From contig NZ_JAGPBB010000024.1 of NCBI RefSeq assembly GCF_018063565.1, forward strand, positions 1 through 47,221: a stretch of DNA of 47,221 nt, in the 5' to 3' direction. Below the pieces are notes generated by a model. That model made no database searches and was not told where the DNA came from. It saw nothing but the letters and a program-made list of their open reading frames with translations. This document shows, one piece after another, positions 33,442 to 42,765 of the stretch; within the stretch, counting starts at the first letter, position 1; each line of letters begins with the position of its first letter. The position numbers and the translations under genes are program-made. The stretch comes from Rhodoferax sp. GTDB taxonomy: Bacteria > Pseudomonadota > Gammaproteobacteria > Burkholderiales > Burkholderiaceae_C.

Positions 33442-35036
33442 ACAAAGCTGCGCTGTCTGCCGTGAGCGCGGCCGTGCTGGCCGCTGCCGTGGGTGCGGGC
33501 TATTGGCTGGGCCAGTCGGGACACCCATCGCCTGATGCGACGGCATCTGCCACCATTGCCGGCGCACCCGACACGGCATCCAAAAGGCCCAAGTTGCTGT
33601 ACTACCGCAACCCGATGGGTTTGCCAGACACCTCGCCAGTGCCGAAAAAAGACCCGATGGGCATGGACTACATCGCGGTATTTGAAGGCGAACTGGCTGA
33701 CGACGCCAGCGCCTCACCCAATCAGGTCAACTTCAGCACACAAAAAGTGCAAAAACTTGGCGTGCGAACGGAAGCCGCCCAGTTGCGCAGCTTGGACAGG
33801 GCGGTTCGCGCGGCAGGGCGTGTCGAGCCCGACGAGCGTCGCATTGCCATTATTGCGCCCAAGTTTGAAGGGTATGTGGAGCGACTGCACGTCAATGTGA
33901 CCGGGCAGTATGTGGCCAAGGGCCAACCACTGTTTGAGGTGTACAGCCCCGAGTTGGTGTCCGTCCAGCGCGAGTACGCCATCGCCGTGCAGGGCGCTGC
34001 GTCGCTCAAAGGGGCTGACAGCCCGGCGCAACTGGGCATGGGCCGGCTCGTGGAGTCGAGCTTGCAGAGGCTCAAGAACTGGGATATTTCTGAGGAGCAG
34101 ATCAAGACACTGATCGCCACGGGCGAAACCCTGCGCACGCTGACGTTTCGCTCACCCGTGTCGGGCATTGTGACCGAGAAGAAGGCGGTGCAAGGCATGC
34201 GGTTTATGCCCGGTGAGGCGCTGTACCAGGTGTCGGACTTGTCAGCGGTGTGGGTGGTGGCCGATGTGTTTGAGCAAGACCTGGCGTTGGTCAAAACCGG
34301 TGCCAGAGCGCGCGTCACGGTCAATGCGTATCCGGACAAACTGTTTGAAGGCAAGATCACTTACGTCTACCCAACGTTGAAAGCCGACACGCGGACCGTG
34401 CCGGTGCGGGTGGAGCTGCCCAACCCCGGCACACTGCTCAAGCCGGGCATGTTTGCGCAGATGGATTTGCAGGTGTCGGGCAAAGGCCAGGCCATCACCG
34501 TGCCCTTGTCTGCGGTGATTGACAGCGGCACGCGGCAGATCGTGCTGGTTCAGCTGAAAGAGGGCCGCTTTGAGCCACGGGACGTCAAACTGGGGGCCCG
34601 CAGTGACGCCCATGTTGAAGTGTTGTCTGGCGTCAATGACGGTGAGCTGGTAGTGGTGGCGGCCAATTTCCTGATTGACGCCGAGAGCAATCTGAAAGCC
34701 GCTATCGGAGGTTTTGCCGGGCCTGCACCCTCGGTGTCCGTGGCAGCATCCGCCACAACCGTGAACGCGACACCCGGCAAAGGGGCTGGCCACCGCGCAG
34801 AGGGCAAAGTTGAAGACGTCGATCACAAGGCAGGCACAGTGAACATGACGCACGGGCCCGTTGCGAGCCTGAAATGGCCGGCGATGACGATGGAGTTCAA
34901 GGTGGCCAACGGCGAACTGCTGAAAGCCTTGAAGCCCGATGCACGCGTGTCGTTTGAGTTTGTGGAGCGTGCGGCGGGTGAGTGGGTGATTACCAGCGTG
35001 ACGCCTGCTGGGCACAAAAGCGACATTTCTCACTAG
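33438..35036 (+). CDS. cusB: Cus periplasmic adaptor with a fused C-terminal CusF domain
   Basis: Membrane-fusion protein of 532 residues linking the RND pump to the outer-membrane duct. After a signal or anchor helix comes a heavy-metal-binding segment (LLYYRNPMGLPDTS, KDPMGMDYI) with the methionines used in Cu/Ag adaptors. Lipoyl, hairpin, barrel and membrane-proximal domains follow (SPVSGIVTEKKAVQGMRFMPGE, YPTLKADTRTVPVRVEL). A Ser/Ala-rich linker (about 430-450) leads to a complete CusF domain: HRAEGKVEDVDHKAGTVNMTHG, then KWPAMTMEF, with His, Trp and both Met ligands. The fusion gives the pump its own metal chaperone in addition to the separate CusF. Confidence 0.93.
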   Translation: MNKAALSAVSAAVLAAAVGAGYWLGQSGHPSPDATASATIAGAPDTASKRPKLLYYRNPMGLPDTSPVPKKDPMGMDYIAVFEGELADDASASPNQVNFSTQKVQKLGVRTEAAQLRSLDRAVRAAGRVEPDERRIAIIAPKFEGYVERLHVNVTGQYVAKGQPLFEVYSPELVSVQREYAIAVQGAASLKGADSPAQLGMGRLVESSLQRLKNWDISEEQIKTLIATGETLRTLTFRSPVSGIVTEKKAVQGMRFMPGEALYQVSDLSAVWVVADVFEQDLALVKTGARARVTVNAYPDKLFEGKITYVYPTLKADTRTVPVRVELPNPGTLLKPGMFAQMDLQVSGKGQAITVPLSAVIDSGTRQIVLVQLKEGRFEPRDVKLGARSDAHVEVLSGVNDGELVVVAANFLIDAESNLKAAIGGFAGPAPSVSVAASATTVNATPGKGAGHRAEGKVEDVDHKAGTVNMTHGPVASLKWPAMTMEFKVANGELLKALKPDARVSFEFVERAAGEWVITSVTPAGHKSDISH

Positions 35037-35045
35037 CAGAACCCC

Positions 35046-38000
35046 ATGCTTTCCAACATCATCGACTGGTCAGGTCGCAACCGTTTTCTGGTGCTGCTGA
35101 CCACGCTGTTCATCGTGCTGGCCGGCGTCTTTGCCGTGCTGCGCACACCGATTGACGCGTTGCCGGATCTGTCTGACGTGCAAGTCATCGTCTACACCGA
35201 GGTACCGGGTCAGGCGCCGCAGGTGGTGGAAGACCAGGTGACTTATCCACTCACCACGGCGATGCTGTCAGTACCCAAATCGAAGGTGGTGCGCGGGTTT
35301 TCGTTTTTTGGTGCATCGTTTGTTTACATCATTTTTGAGGATGGCACCGACATCTACTGGGCTCGCTCGCGGGTGCTGGAGTACCTGAACTTTGCCGCTG
35401 GCCGCATGCCCAAAGGCATCACGCCACAAATCGGTCCGGATGCCACTGGCGTCGGCTGGGTGTATCAGTACGCACTGCTGGCCAAAGACAAGACACTGGC
35501 CGAGCTGCGCAGCATTCAGGACTGGTATGTGCGCTACCAGCTCACCAAGGCGCACGGCGTGGCCGAAGTGGCCTCCATTGGCGGCTTTGTGCAGACCTAT
35601 CAGGTGACCGTTGATCCGGTCAAGCTGCGTTCGTTTGGCATCCCCTTGATGCGCGTGGCGCAGGTGATTCGCGACTCTAACCGCGATGTGGGCGGCCGCG
35701 CCGTGGAAATGGCCGAGACCGAATACATGGTGCGCGGCAAGGGCTACCTGCGAGGAGCAAGCGACATCGAGATGCTGGTGGTCAGGGCCGACAAAGGCAC
35801 GCCGGTGCTGATCCGCGACATCGCGCGGGTCGAGCTGACGCCCGACGAACGACGTGGGCTGACCGAACTCAATGGCGAAGGCGAAGCGGTGTCGGGCATT
35901 GCCATGGCGCGCTACGGTCAGAACGCGCTGGAGGTGATTGCCAACCTGAAAGACAAAATCGCTGAGATCGGCCCCGGCCTGCCCGAGGGCGTGACGGTAC
36001 AGACGGTGTACGACCGCTCGGAACTGATCAACCGCGCCATCGACACGCTCAAACGCACACTGCTGGAAGAGTCACTGATCGTCGCCGCCGTCTGCATCAT
36101 CTTCCTCATGCATGTTCGCAGTGCCTTGGTGGCAATCCTGATGCTGCCGGTGGGCATCCTGATGGCTTTCATTGCCATGCGCCTCCTGGGCATGAGCTCC
36201 AACCTGATGAGCCTGGGTGGCATTGCCATCGCTATCGGCGCCATGATTGACGCGGCGATTGTGATGATCGAAAACGCCCACAAACACCTGGAGAAATTGG
36301 GGTCGGATCCCAATTCAGGGCAGGGCCTTCGAGCGGGCAAACCCGGCGTCACTGAATTGAGCTCTGACCCCGATGGGTCGCAACGTGCGCGCGCCATCCT
36401 GCAAGCATGCAAAGAAGTCGGCCCCGCCCTGTTCTTTTCCCTGCTGATCATCACCGTCTCGTTCCTGCCCGTCTTCGCCCTCGAAGGCCAGGAAGGCCGC
36501 CTGTTCTCGCCCCTGGCCTACACCAAGACCTTCGCCATGGCCAGCGCGGCTTTCCTGTCTGTCACGCTGGTGCCGGTGCTGATGCTGCTGTTCATCCGCG
36601 GCAAAGTCATGCCAGAAGCCAAAAACCCTGTGAACAAGGTGCTCATTTGGCTTTACCGACCAATCATCACGGGTGTGATGCGCTACAAAAAGGTGACCAT
36701 TCTGCTGGCGCTGTTGGCGCTGGGTGCCACCTATTACCCGGCCTCCAGATTGGGCTCGGAATTCATGCCCACCCTCAACGAAGGTAGCCTGCTCTACATG
36801 CCCGCCTCGCTGCCAGGCATGTCGATCACCAAGGCTGCCGAACTGCTGCAAACGCAAGACAAGATCATCAAGAGCTTCCCCGAAGTGGCCTCGGTGTTCG
36901 GCAAGGCCGGCCGCGCCAACACCGCCACCGACCCGGCACCCACAGAGATGTTCGAGACGGTGATCAACCTCAAACCCGAATCCGAGTGGCGCGCGGGACT
37001 GACCATGGACGCACTGATTGCCGAGATGGACAAGGCGCTGCAGTTCCCCGGCGTGGCGAACAGCTGGACCATGCCGATCAAGGCGCGCATCGACATGCTG
37101 TCCACGGGCATCCGCACGCCGATTGGCATCAAGGTGTTTGGCAAAGACCTCGACGAAATGGAAAAGCTCGCGCGGCAAATCGAGGCCGTGGTCAAAACCG
37201 TGCCCGGCACCAGCAGCGCCTTTGCCGAACGCATCACCGGTGGTTTTTACCTCAACATCGAGCCGGATCGCACCCAACTGGCCCGCTACGGCCTGGCCGT
37301 GGGTGATTTGCTGGACGTGGTAGGTGTTGCACTGGGTGGCGAGATGGTGACAACCACGGTGGAGGGGCGCGAGCGCTACGGTGTCACGGTTCGTTACCCG
37401 CGTGAGTTGCGCAGCGACCCGCAACAGATTGCCCGCGAGGTACTGGTGCCGACCATGGACGGTGCCATGATTCCTTTGGGCCAATTAGCCAAGGTGATCG
37501 TCGCCAAAGGCGCGCCAGGCATCCGCACCGAGAACGCGCTGCTGTCAGCCTACATCTATGTGGACATCCGCGACCGCGACATTGGCAGTTATGTGGCCGA
37601 GGCCAAACAAGCCGTAGCGGCACAGGTCAAGTTCCCGAGCGGTTATTACGCCACCTGGAGCGGCCAGTTTGAGAACATGGAACGGGCGTACCAGAAGATG
37701 AAAGTGGTCATCCCGGTGACGCTGCTGAGCATTTTTCTGCTGCTGTACCTGAACTTCAGGCGCATTACCGAGACCCTGATCGTGATGCTGTCGGTGCCGT
37801 TTGCGCTGGTCGGCGGGGTTTGGCTGATGTGGTGGCTGGGCTACAACCTGTCGGTGGCGGTGGCGGTGGGCTTTATCGCACTGGCCGGAGTGGCGGCAGA
37901 AACTGGCGTGATCATGCTGATCTACCTGGATCATGCCTGGGAGGCCGTCAAGAGTCATCGCCGCTCGGACGGTCGTATGCCCGATGTGGCTGACCTCTAC

Positions 38001-38240
38001 GCAGCGGTGATGGAGGGTGCGGTAGAGCGGGTGCGCCCCAAGATGATGACGGTGGTGGCCATCATGGCCGGTCTGCTGCCGATTTTGTGGGGCACCGGCA
38101 CGGGTTCAGAAGTGATGAGCCGCATTGCCGCGCCGATGGTGGGTGGCATGATTTCATCTACTGTTTTAACGCTGGCGGTGATTCCGGCGATTTATGCCCT
38201 GGTCAAGCAGTGGCGAATTGGGCGAGGGCTTGAAGGGTGA
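35046..38240 (+). CDS. cusA: Cu(I)/Ag(I) RND efflux pump
   Basis: Inner-membrane proton-driven pump of 1064 residues, HME-RND family. Visible landmarks are DALPDLSDVQVIVYTEVPGQAPQ near the start, the transmembrane-4 segment GAMIDAAIVMIENAHKHLE with its Asp, EGQEGRLFSPLAYTKTFAMA, GSLLYMPASLPGMS, and GVAAETGVIMLIYLDHAW with the conserved Glu. It would move Cu(I) or Ag(I) from the periplasm or inner leaflet out through CusC. The cytoplasmic loop after transmembrane helix 4 contains about 27 residues encoded by a repeat (36296-36374), making the loop longer than usual while keeping the frame. No later copper gene follows. Confidence 0.95.
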   Translation: MLSNIIDWSGRNRFLVLLTTLFIVLAGVFAVLRTPIDALPDLSDVQVIVYTEVPGQAPQVVEDQVTYPLTTAMLSVPKSKVVRGFSFFGASFVYIIFEDGTDIYWARSRVLEYLNFAAGRMPKGITPQIGPDATGVGWVYQYALLAKDKTLAELRSIQDWYVRYQLTKAHGVAEVASIGGFVQTYQVTVDPVKLRSFGIPLMRVAQVIRDSNRDVGGRAVEMAETEYMVRGKGYLRGASDIEMLVVRADKGTPVLIRDIARVELTPDERRGLTELNGEGEAVSGIAMARYGQNALEVIANLKDKIAEIGPGLPEGVTVQTVYDRSELINRAIDTLKRTLLEESLIVAAVCIIFLMHVRSALVAILMLPVGILMAFIAMRLLGMSSNLMSLGGIAIAIGAMIDAAIVMIENAHKHLEKLGSDPNSGQGLRAGKPGVTELSSDPDGSQRARAILQACKEVGPALFFSLLIITVSFLPVFALEGQEGRLFSPLAYTKTFAMASAAFLSVTLVPVLMLLFIRGKVMPEAKNPVNKVLIWLYRPIITGVMRYKKVTILLALLALGATYYPASRLGSEFMPTLNEGSLLYMPASLPGMSITKAAELLQTQDKIIKSFPEVASVFGKAGRANTATDPAPTEMFETVINLKPESEWRAGLTMDALIAEMDKALQFPGVANSWTMPIKARIDMLSTGIRTPIGIKVFGKDLDEMEKLARQIEAVVKTVPGTSSAFAERITGGFYLNIEPDRTQLARYGLAVGDLLDVVGVALGGEMVTTTVEGRERYGVTVRYPRELRSDPQQIAREVLVPTMDGAMIPLGQLAKVIVAKGAPGIRTENALLSAYIYVDIRDRDIGSYVAEAKQAVAAQVKFPSGYYATWSGQFENMERAYQKMKVVIPVTLLSIFLLLYLNFRRITETLIVMLSVPFALVGGVWLMWWLGYNLSVAVAVGFIALAGVAAETGVIMLIYLDHAWEAVKSHRRSDGRMPDVADLYAAVMEGAVERVRPKMMTVVAIMAGLLPILWGTGTGSEVMSRIAAPMVGGMISSTVLTLAVIPAIYALVKQWRIGRGLEG
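36296..36374. repeat. Family-2 inverted-repeat element inside cusA, in frame
   Basis: Left arm 36296-36318 and right arm 36352-36374 are inverted copies with 19 of 23 bases matching (GGGGTC...CCAATTCAG against CTGAATTG...GACCCC). The left arm also matches the solo arm at 13344 in 18 of 20 bases. It is translated as part of CusA residues about 417-443, with GSDPNS and SSDPDG read from the two arms. Confidence 0.8.
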
Positions 38241-38478
38241 TGGCTGTGGTGTTCAGCGAAGGTGTTGCTGCTGTTCTTTTTAGATTTCTTGGCATGTACT
38301 TTTCGAGGAGGAAATGCTTATCGGTGCAGCCCATTCGAAACCCTTCCTCATTTCCGCTGGTTTCTGGCGCGGCGGACTAACAGCTTGCTGTCACGGACCA
38401 GCAGCATCAGGTTGCCGCTTGGCAGCGAACTTGGATCCCATGCCGCCCAAACTGACACATTCAAAGGGCATCCCTGCA

Positions 38479-39465
38479 TCACTTGATGACTTTGTCGGCC
38501 TTGTTCAGGAATTCCGCCGTCAGGGTCACCCCTTGAAGGGCAGCGGCTCTCTGATTAATGACCAGGCTGAATTTTTCTACCGGCCCCCATGGAATATCGC
38601 CGGGTTGGCTGCCTTTGAGAATCAGCCCGGCCTTTTTGCCGGCCGAATAGCCAACCAGGTAGTAATCCAGGCCATAAGCCGCCACTGCCCCAGCGGCAAC
38701 GCTGTCGACATCACCAGCGAAGAGGGGAATTTTCTTCTCGTTGCAAAGCTGCACGATCGACGTCAGGTCGGCGACCGCTGTGTTGTCTGAGGTGATCGTC
38801 ATCGCATCAATCTTGCCGACCAGCGATGCCGCAGCCTGGGCGACCGCCTTGCTGTTATCGACGTGTACCTCGACCAGTGTCAGTCCGAGTTTTTTCGCGG
38901 CTGCGCGCATCCCCTTGATATGTATCACGGAGTTGGGTTCAGACGGGTTGTAGATCGTGCCCCAGCGTTTGGCATTCGGTAACATTTTTGCGTAGATTTC
39001 CATTTGCAGCGCCACCGGCCATTGGTCGCTGACACCGGTCAGGTTGGTCCCGGTCTTCTTGCCAGGCGCACTGTCTTTGGGCACGATGCCGGCGCTGACC
39101 GGATCGGTGATGGAGGAAAACACCACCGGAATGGTCTTGTGAAGCTTGACCACAGCCTGCGTGGTTGGGGTTGCGATGCTGTGAATCAAACTCACTTTTT
39201 CATCTGAAAATTGCTTGGCAATGGCTTGCGCCCGGACCAGGTCGCCTTCGGCATTCATGCGCAGATAGCGAACATTCACGCCTTCCTTGAAACCGACGCT
39301 GGCCAACCCGGCCTCGAATCCTTTCTCGTCGGCATCCAGGGCGGCATGCGTGGCAATCTTGGTCACGCCAATGGTGTGCATCTTTTTCTCCTGGGACAAG
39401 GCTGAAGTGCTGAGCAGCGCGCAGGCCAGCAAGGCGATGATTCGTCGTAATCCAAGAGCTTTCAT
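38479..39465 (-). CDS. Orphan ABC-type substrate-binding protein (ABC_sub_bind family)
   Basis: Protein of 328 residues with a signal peptide (to about ALSQ, residue 25) and a two-lobed periplasmic binding fold: KMHTIGVTKIATHAALDADEKGFEAGL, IHSIATPTTQAVVKLHKTIPVVFSSITDPVSAG, and ITSDNTAVADLTSIVQLCNEKKIPLFAGD. It belongs to the family that includes TrpX-like proteins. AAGGAA precedes the ATG. No permease or ATPase is near. It is the last gene of the minus-strand sia operon, 12 bases after siaA, so it may feed a ligand to the periplasmic sensor of SiaA. The ligand is unknown. Confidence 0.88.
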   Translation of the reverse strand: MKALGLRRIIALLACALLSTSALSQEKKMHTIGVTKIATHAALDADEKGFEAGLASVGFKEGVNVRYLRMNAEGDLVRAQAIAKQFSDEKVSLIHSIATPTTQAVVKLHKTIPVVFSSITDPVSAGIVPKDSAPGKKTGTNLTGVSDQWPVALQMEIYAKMLPNAKRWGTIYNPSEPNSVIHIKGMRAAAKKLGLTLVEVHVDNSKAVAQAAASLVGKIDAMTITSDNTAVADLTSIVQLCNEKKIPLFAGDVDSVAAGAVAAYGLDYYLVGYSAGKKAGLILKGSQPGDIPWGPVEKFSLVINQRAAALQGVTLTAEFLNKADKVIK

Positions 39466-39477
39466 GTCTGTTCCTTT

Positions 39478-41559
39478 TTATGGCAGCCGAAAACCGAGAA
39501 GGGTGATGTCGTCGCGCTGAGGATAGGCACCGCGATAGCCATCGATGGTTTCGATCAGGCGCTGGCGTTGATCGGCCAGCGGCAAATGGGCATGTTGCAG
39601 TATCCAGTCACGCAAGCGCTGGTTGCCAAAACTGTGCCCATCGGGTCCGCCTGCCTGATCGAGCAGGCCATCGCTGACCAAATAATAAGTATTCGTCGGC
39701 GCGACCGCTCGCGTCACGTTGTTATAAGTACCGCGTTTTCGGTCATTGAGGCTGCGACGCCCGCCGCAGATTTCTTCGCAGACCGTGCCATCGGTCCAGA
39801 ACAGGGATTGATGCGCGCCGGCAAAGGTGATCGTGCCGGCTGCGGCATCGTAGTGACAAAACGCCGCATCGATGCTGGCGACGATGCGCTTGTCCAAAGG
39901 CAGCATGTTGCGCACCACTGTATCGGTATGCAGCAGCAGGCTGGCCGGGTCGTTCCAGGCCACCGCCTGGCTGGCCACTTCGATGGCCGCGTGTGCGGCC
40001 ATAGTCATGCAGGCACCCGGTACCCCGTGGCCAGCGCAGTCGATCACCCCGAACAGTTTGCCTTGCGCGTTGCCCTGATAGAAATAGAAATCGCCACCCA
40101 CCACGTCGCGGGGCAGCCAGAGCACAAAGTGCCGGTCGGCCATCTGCTGGGCGAGCTGGCGGTCCGGCAGAATGGCATTCTGGATCAGGCGCGCATAGTC
40201 GATGCTGTCAGTCAGGCGCAGGTGCGCGTCCTCCAGCGCCTGGGTTCGCTGCGCGACCAGCTGTTCCAGATTTTCGGAGTGGGCCTTGACGCGCTGCGCC
40301 ATGTCTTGCATGGACGCAAACAGGGTAGCGACTTCCTGTATCGGGCTGAGCTTAGGCGCAGTCGCTGGCCAGTTGCCTGTGGCCAGGCTGATCGATGACT
40401 GGCTCAACGTCCGCAACGGTCGCGCAATATAGTCCGAGGCGAACAGGCCGATGATGATGCAAAACAGCGCCACCGCCAAAGCCAGATAGACGATATTGCG
40501 CAGCATGTCACTGGCGACAGCGGCATAGCGGGCTTGCGGCAGCAACACGCCGACGGTCAGGCGCGGCCCCTCTGGTAACTGATAGCTTTGCCATTTCAGC
40601 AGATGACGCGCGCCATCCAGGTCGGCGAAGGTGCTGCCAGCAGGCTGGTCACCGCTTGCAAGCCGATTACCGGTCAGGCGCAAGAGCGGATTGGCACTGG
40701 TGGAGAGTTTGAGGCGGATCACCGCGCCGTCGACCACGCGATAGATCGGCTCGGGTATCGAGGTCGCAAGCAGTTCGCCGCCACTTTCAGCGATGAAGGC
40801 GATGCCACCGGTTTTGGCGGTCAGCTCGCCGAGGTACTCGCTGAGGTGCGACAGGGCAACATCGGCCGTGATCACGCCGATAAAGTCGCCCACCGGATTG
40901 AACAGTGCGGCAGAGACACCGATTCCCATGGCGTCGTAAGCATCGGTGCCATCGTTGATCAAATAGCGGTAGGCCGGGTACCAGGCGATGCCATGACGAC
41001 CGGTGGTGGCCGCATACCACGGCAACTGGCGAGCATCGAAAACGTCCTCGCCTTTGGACAATTGTTGCGCCGTCTGACCGGTTTCATCGACCCGATAGAC
41101 CTGCAGCTTGCGCCCATCGGCAATGCGCGAATGCAAGATGCGCAAGCCCCGGTCACTGCCGCGGGGCGGCCGGTTGCCGCCATAGTATTCGCCGTCCGAC
41201 ATGCCGATCGCAACGAAGGTCAGCAAGGGCTGCTGACGCAGTTGCAGCAGAAATTTCTGCACCATTTCGTCACGGTTGTTTTCACCCAGCAAGCCGTTAT
41301 CGGCCAGATCCTGGTTGTAGGCCAAAACCCGTCGCGGTATTTCAAAAAACGCCAGCACCCGGTCTTGAATGCGTTCGCTGACCTCATTGGCCATGGCGTA
41401 GGTGAATTGCTCCGTAGCTTGTTCAGCGTTGCGGTACGACACCCAGCCGGTGATGGCCACAATCGGCAGGAACACCAGCATCAGCGCCCCCATCAGGAAC
41501 AGACGCAGGCTGACCTTGCCAGTTTGTTTCAGTCCATTGGCAGGGGGGTGATCAGCCAT
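39478..41559 (-). CDS. siaA: SiaA-type membrane PP2C phosphatase
   Basis: Membrane protein of 693 residues: a transmembrane helix (about 18-40), a large dCache-like periplasmic sensor (about 45-350), a second helix (about 360-380), HAMP, a coiled-coil and a SpoIIE/PP2C phosphatase domain. Metal-binding Asp motifs are intact: VVGGDFYFY, GVIDCAGHGVPGA, LVSDGLLDQ and RDDITLLGF. In Pseudomonas, SiaA dephosphorylates SiaC, which then activates the cyclase SiaD. The sensor suggests control by an external signal, perhaps through the binding protein encoded next. It starts 33 bases after siaD. Confidence 0.9.
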   Translation of the reverse strand: MADHPPANGLKQTGKVSLRLFLMGALMLVFLPIVAITGWVSYRNAEQATEQFTYAMANEVSERIQDRVLAFFEIPRRVLAYNQDLADNGLLGENNRDEMVQKFLLQLRQQPLLTFVAIGMSDGEYYGGNRPPRGSDRGLRILHSRIADGRKLQVYRVDETGQTAQQLSKGEDVFDARQLPWYAATTGRHGIAWYPAYRYLINDGTDAYDAMGIGVSAALFNPVGDFIGVITADVALSHLSEYLGELTAKTGGIAFIAESGGELLATSIPEPIYRVVDGAVIRLKLSTSANPLLRLTGNRLASGDQPAGSTFADLDGARHLLKWQSYQLPEGPRLTVGVLLPQARYAAVASDMLRNIVYLALAVALFCIIIGLFASDYIARPLRTLSQSSISLATGNWPATAPKLSPIQEVATLFASMQDMAQRVKAHSENLEQLVAQRTQALEDAHLRLTDSIDYARLIQNAILPDRQLAQQMADRHFVLWLPRDVVGGDFYFYQGNAQGKLFGVIDCAGHGVPGACMTMAAHAAIEVASQAVAWNDPASLLLHTDTVVRNMLPLDKRIVASIDAAFCHYDAAAGTITFAGAHQSLFWTDGTVCEEICGGRRSLNDRKRGTYNNVTRAVAPTNTYYLVSDGLLDQAGGPDGHSFGNQRLRDWILQHAHLPLADQRQRLIETIDGYRGAYPQRDDITLLGFRLP

Positions 41560-41592
41560 CGCGGCGCGCCGGTTGCTGTGTCAGGGGCTGCG

Positions 41593-42372
41593 TTAGGGGC
41601 TGCCGACAACGCAATTGCGGCCGGCGTCCTTGGCCCGATAGAGGGCATCATCGACACGTTTCAAGGCCGCATCGATGGTTTCTGCAGACTGAAATTCGGT
41701 AAAACCGATGCTGACGGAGAGTTGCAGCCCAGGATGCAGGTCAGCCGTGCTGATGGATGCCACGGCCAGTCGTATCCGCTCGGCCAGTTGGGCTGCATTC
41801 TGTTGGTCGCAGCAGGCAAACAAAATCAGGAATTCCTCGCCGCCCCAGCGGGCACAGATGTCGTAGTCACGCATGCCTTCACGCATGCAGGCGGCCACGC
41901 GTTTCAGCACCAAGTCGCCGACGGCATGGCCCGCGCTGTCGTTGATACGCTTGAAAAAATCAATGTCCAGCAGTGCGATGGAAAACCTTTCACCATTGCG
42001 GTCGGCATGCGCGATGGCCTGCGTCAACCGCTCTTGCAGATAGCGACGGTTGGGCAGACCGGTCAGTTCATCATGGGTTGACAGGGCGGTGAGCCGGGCA
42101 TTGAGATCCTGCAGCATGGACTGATAGCCATCGCTGATGCGCACGATCTTCTCGACCTGGCGTACTTTTCGCTGTAATCGCTCGGCGTAAGACAGCCCGC
42201 GATCGCGTTCCGCCTGTTGGTATTTGTCGGAAATCTGTGTCAGGCGCTCAAGCATCTGCTGTTGCGTGCGGCTATGCTGGTACAGGTCTGCCAGTGCAGC
42301 GCGCAAGTCGCCCACGGGCGCTGCCGGGTCCTTCAGCAAGCCCTCGATCCGGGAAGCAAGCGGCAGATCCAT
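41593..42372 (-). CDS. siaD: SiaD-type diguanylate cyclase
   Basis: Cytoplasmic cyclase of 259 residues that makes c-di-GMP. The N-terminal half is a long coiled coil (about 30-95), the part that binds SiaC in Pseudomonas. The C-terminal GGDEF domain has LTGLPNRRYLQERL, LDIDFFKRIND and an intact active site RWGGEEF. The inhibitory site RDYD lies exactly five residues before GGEEF, so product feedback inhibition is likely. Its ATG overlaps the siaC stop by one base, showing tight coupling. Confidence 0.92.
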   Translation of the reverse strand: MDLPLASRIEGLLKDPAAPVGDLRAALADLYQHSRTQQQMLERLTQISDKYQQAERDRGLSYAERLQRKVRQVEKIVRISDGYQSMLQDLNARLTALSTHDELTGLPNRRYLQERLTQAIAHADRNGERFSIALLDIDFFKRINDSAGHAVGDLVLKRVAACMREGMRDYDICARWGGEEFLILFACCDQQNAAQLAERIRLAVASISTADLHPGLQLSVSIGFTEFQSAETIDAALKRVDDALYRAKDAGRNCVVGSP

Positions 42373-42749
42373 CAGGACTTGACGTCGATGGTGAAGGGAA
42401 AAGTGCAGTCTTCGCGAAACTCTTCTGCCAGTTGGCCAACCCGCTCATTGGCCGCCTCGTAGGACCAGCGCGCGCCAACGGTCTGGCCTTTTTTGTGGGC
42501 GACTTCCATCTGGTCAAAAATGTCCATCATTGAGCGAATGCTGCTGGTGTTGAGGTAAACCAGCTCCAGCTCCAGTTGTAGCGGCCGGTTCGCTTTGGCC
42601 AAAAAAGTTTCGACCCAGTCGATCAGCGGTTGAAACAGCTCAAACGAGTTTTCCGGGTAAGAGTCGCCCTTCATGCTGATGACACCAGCGCTCCAGTCAG
42701 CAGCGATGGCAGGCGAGGAGGACGATTGCGGGATAAGCAGATTGTTCAT
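42372..42749 (-). CDS. siaC: SiaC phospho-switch protein (DUF1987)
   Basis: Protein of 125 residues, DUF1987 family, with an anti-sigma-antagonist-like fold. The family block GVISMKGDSYPENSFELFQPLIDW spans about 22-45. The phosphorylation site reported for Pseudomonas SiaC is Thr68; here residue 68 is also Thr (YLNTSSIRSMMD). Dephosphorylated SiaC binds and activates SiaD; SiaB phosphorylates it and SiaA reverses this. Gene order siaB-siaC-siaD-siaA differs from siaABCD of Pseudomonas. Confidence 0.93.
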   Translation of the reverse strand: MNNLLIPQSSSSPAIAADWSAGVISMKGDSYPENSFELFQPLIDWVETFLAKANRPLQLELELVYLNTSSIRSMMDIFDQMEVAHKKGQTVGARWSYEAANERVGQLAEEFREDCTFPFTIDVKS

Positions 42750-42765
42750 GGCGGTTCCTGATGTC

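Noticed and set aside
38262-38486. Small plus-strand ORF after cusA
   Set aside because: It has no family resemblance or clear ribosome-binding site, and it runs into the antisense of the binding-protein gene.
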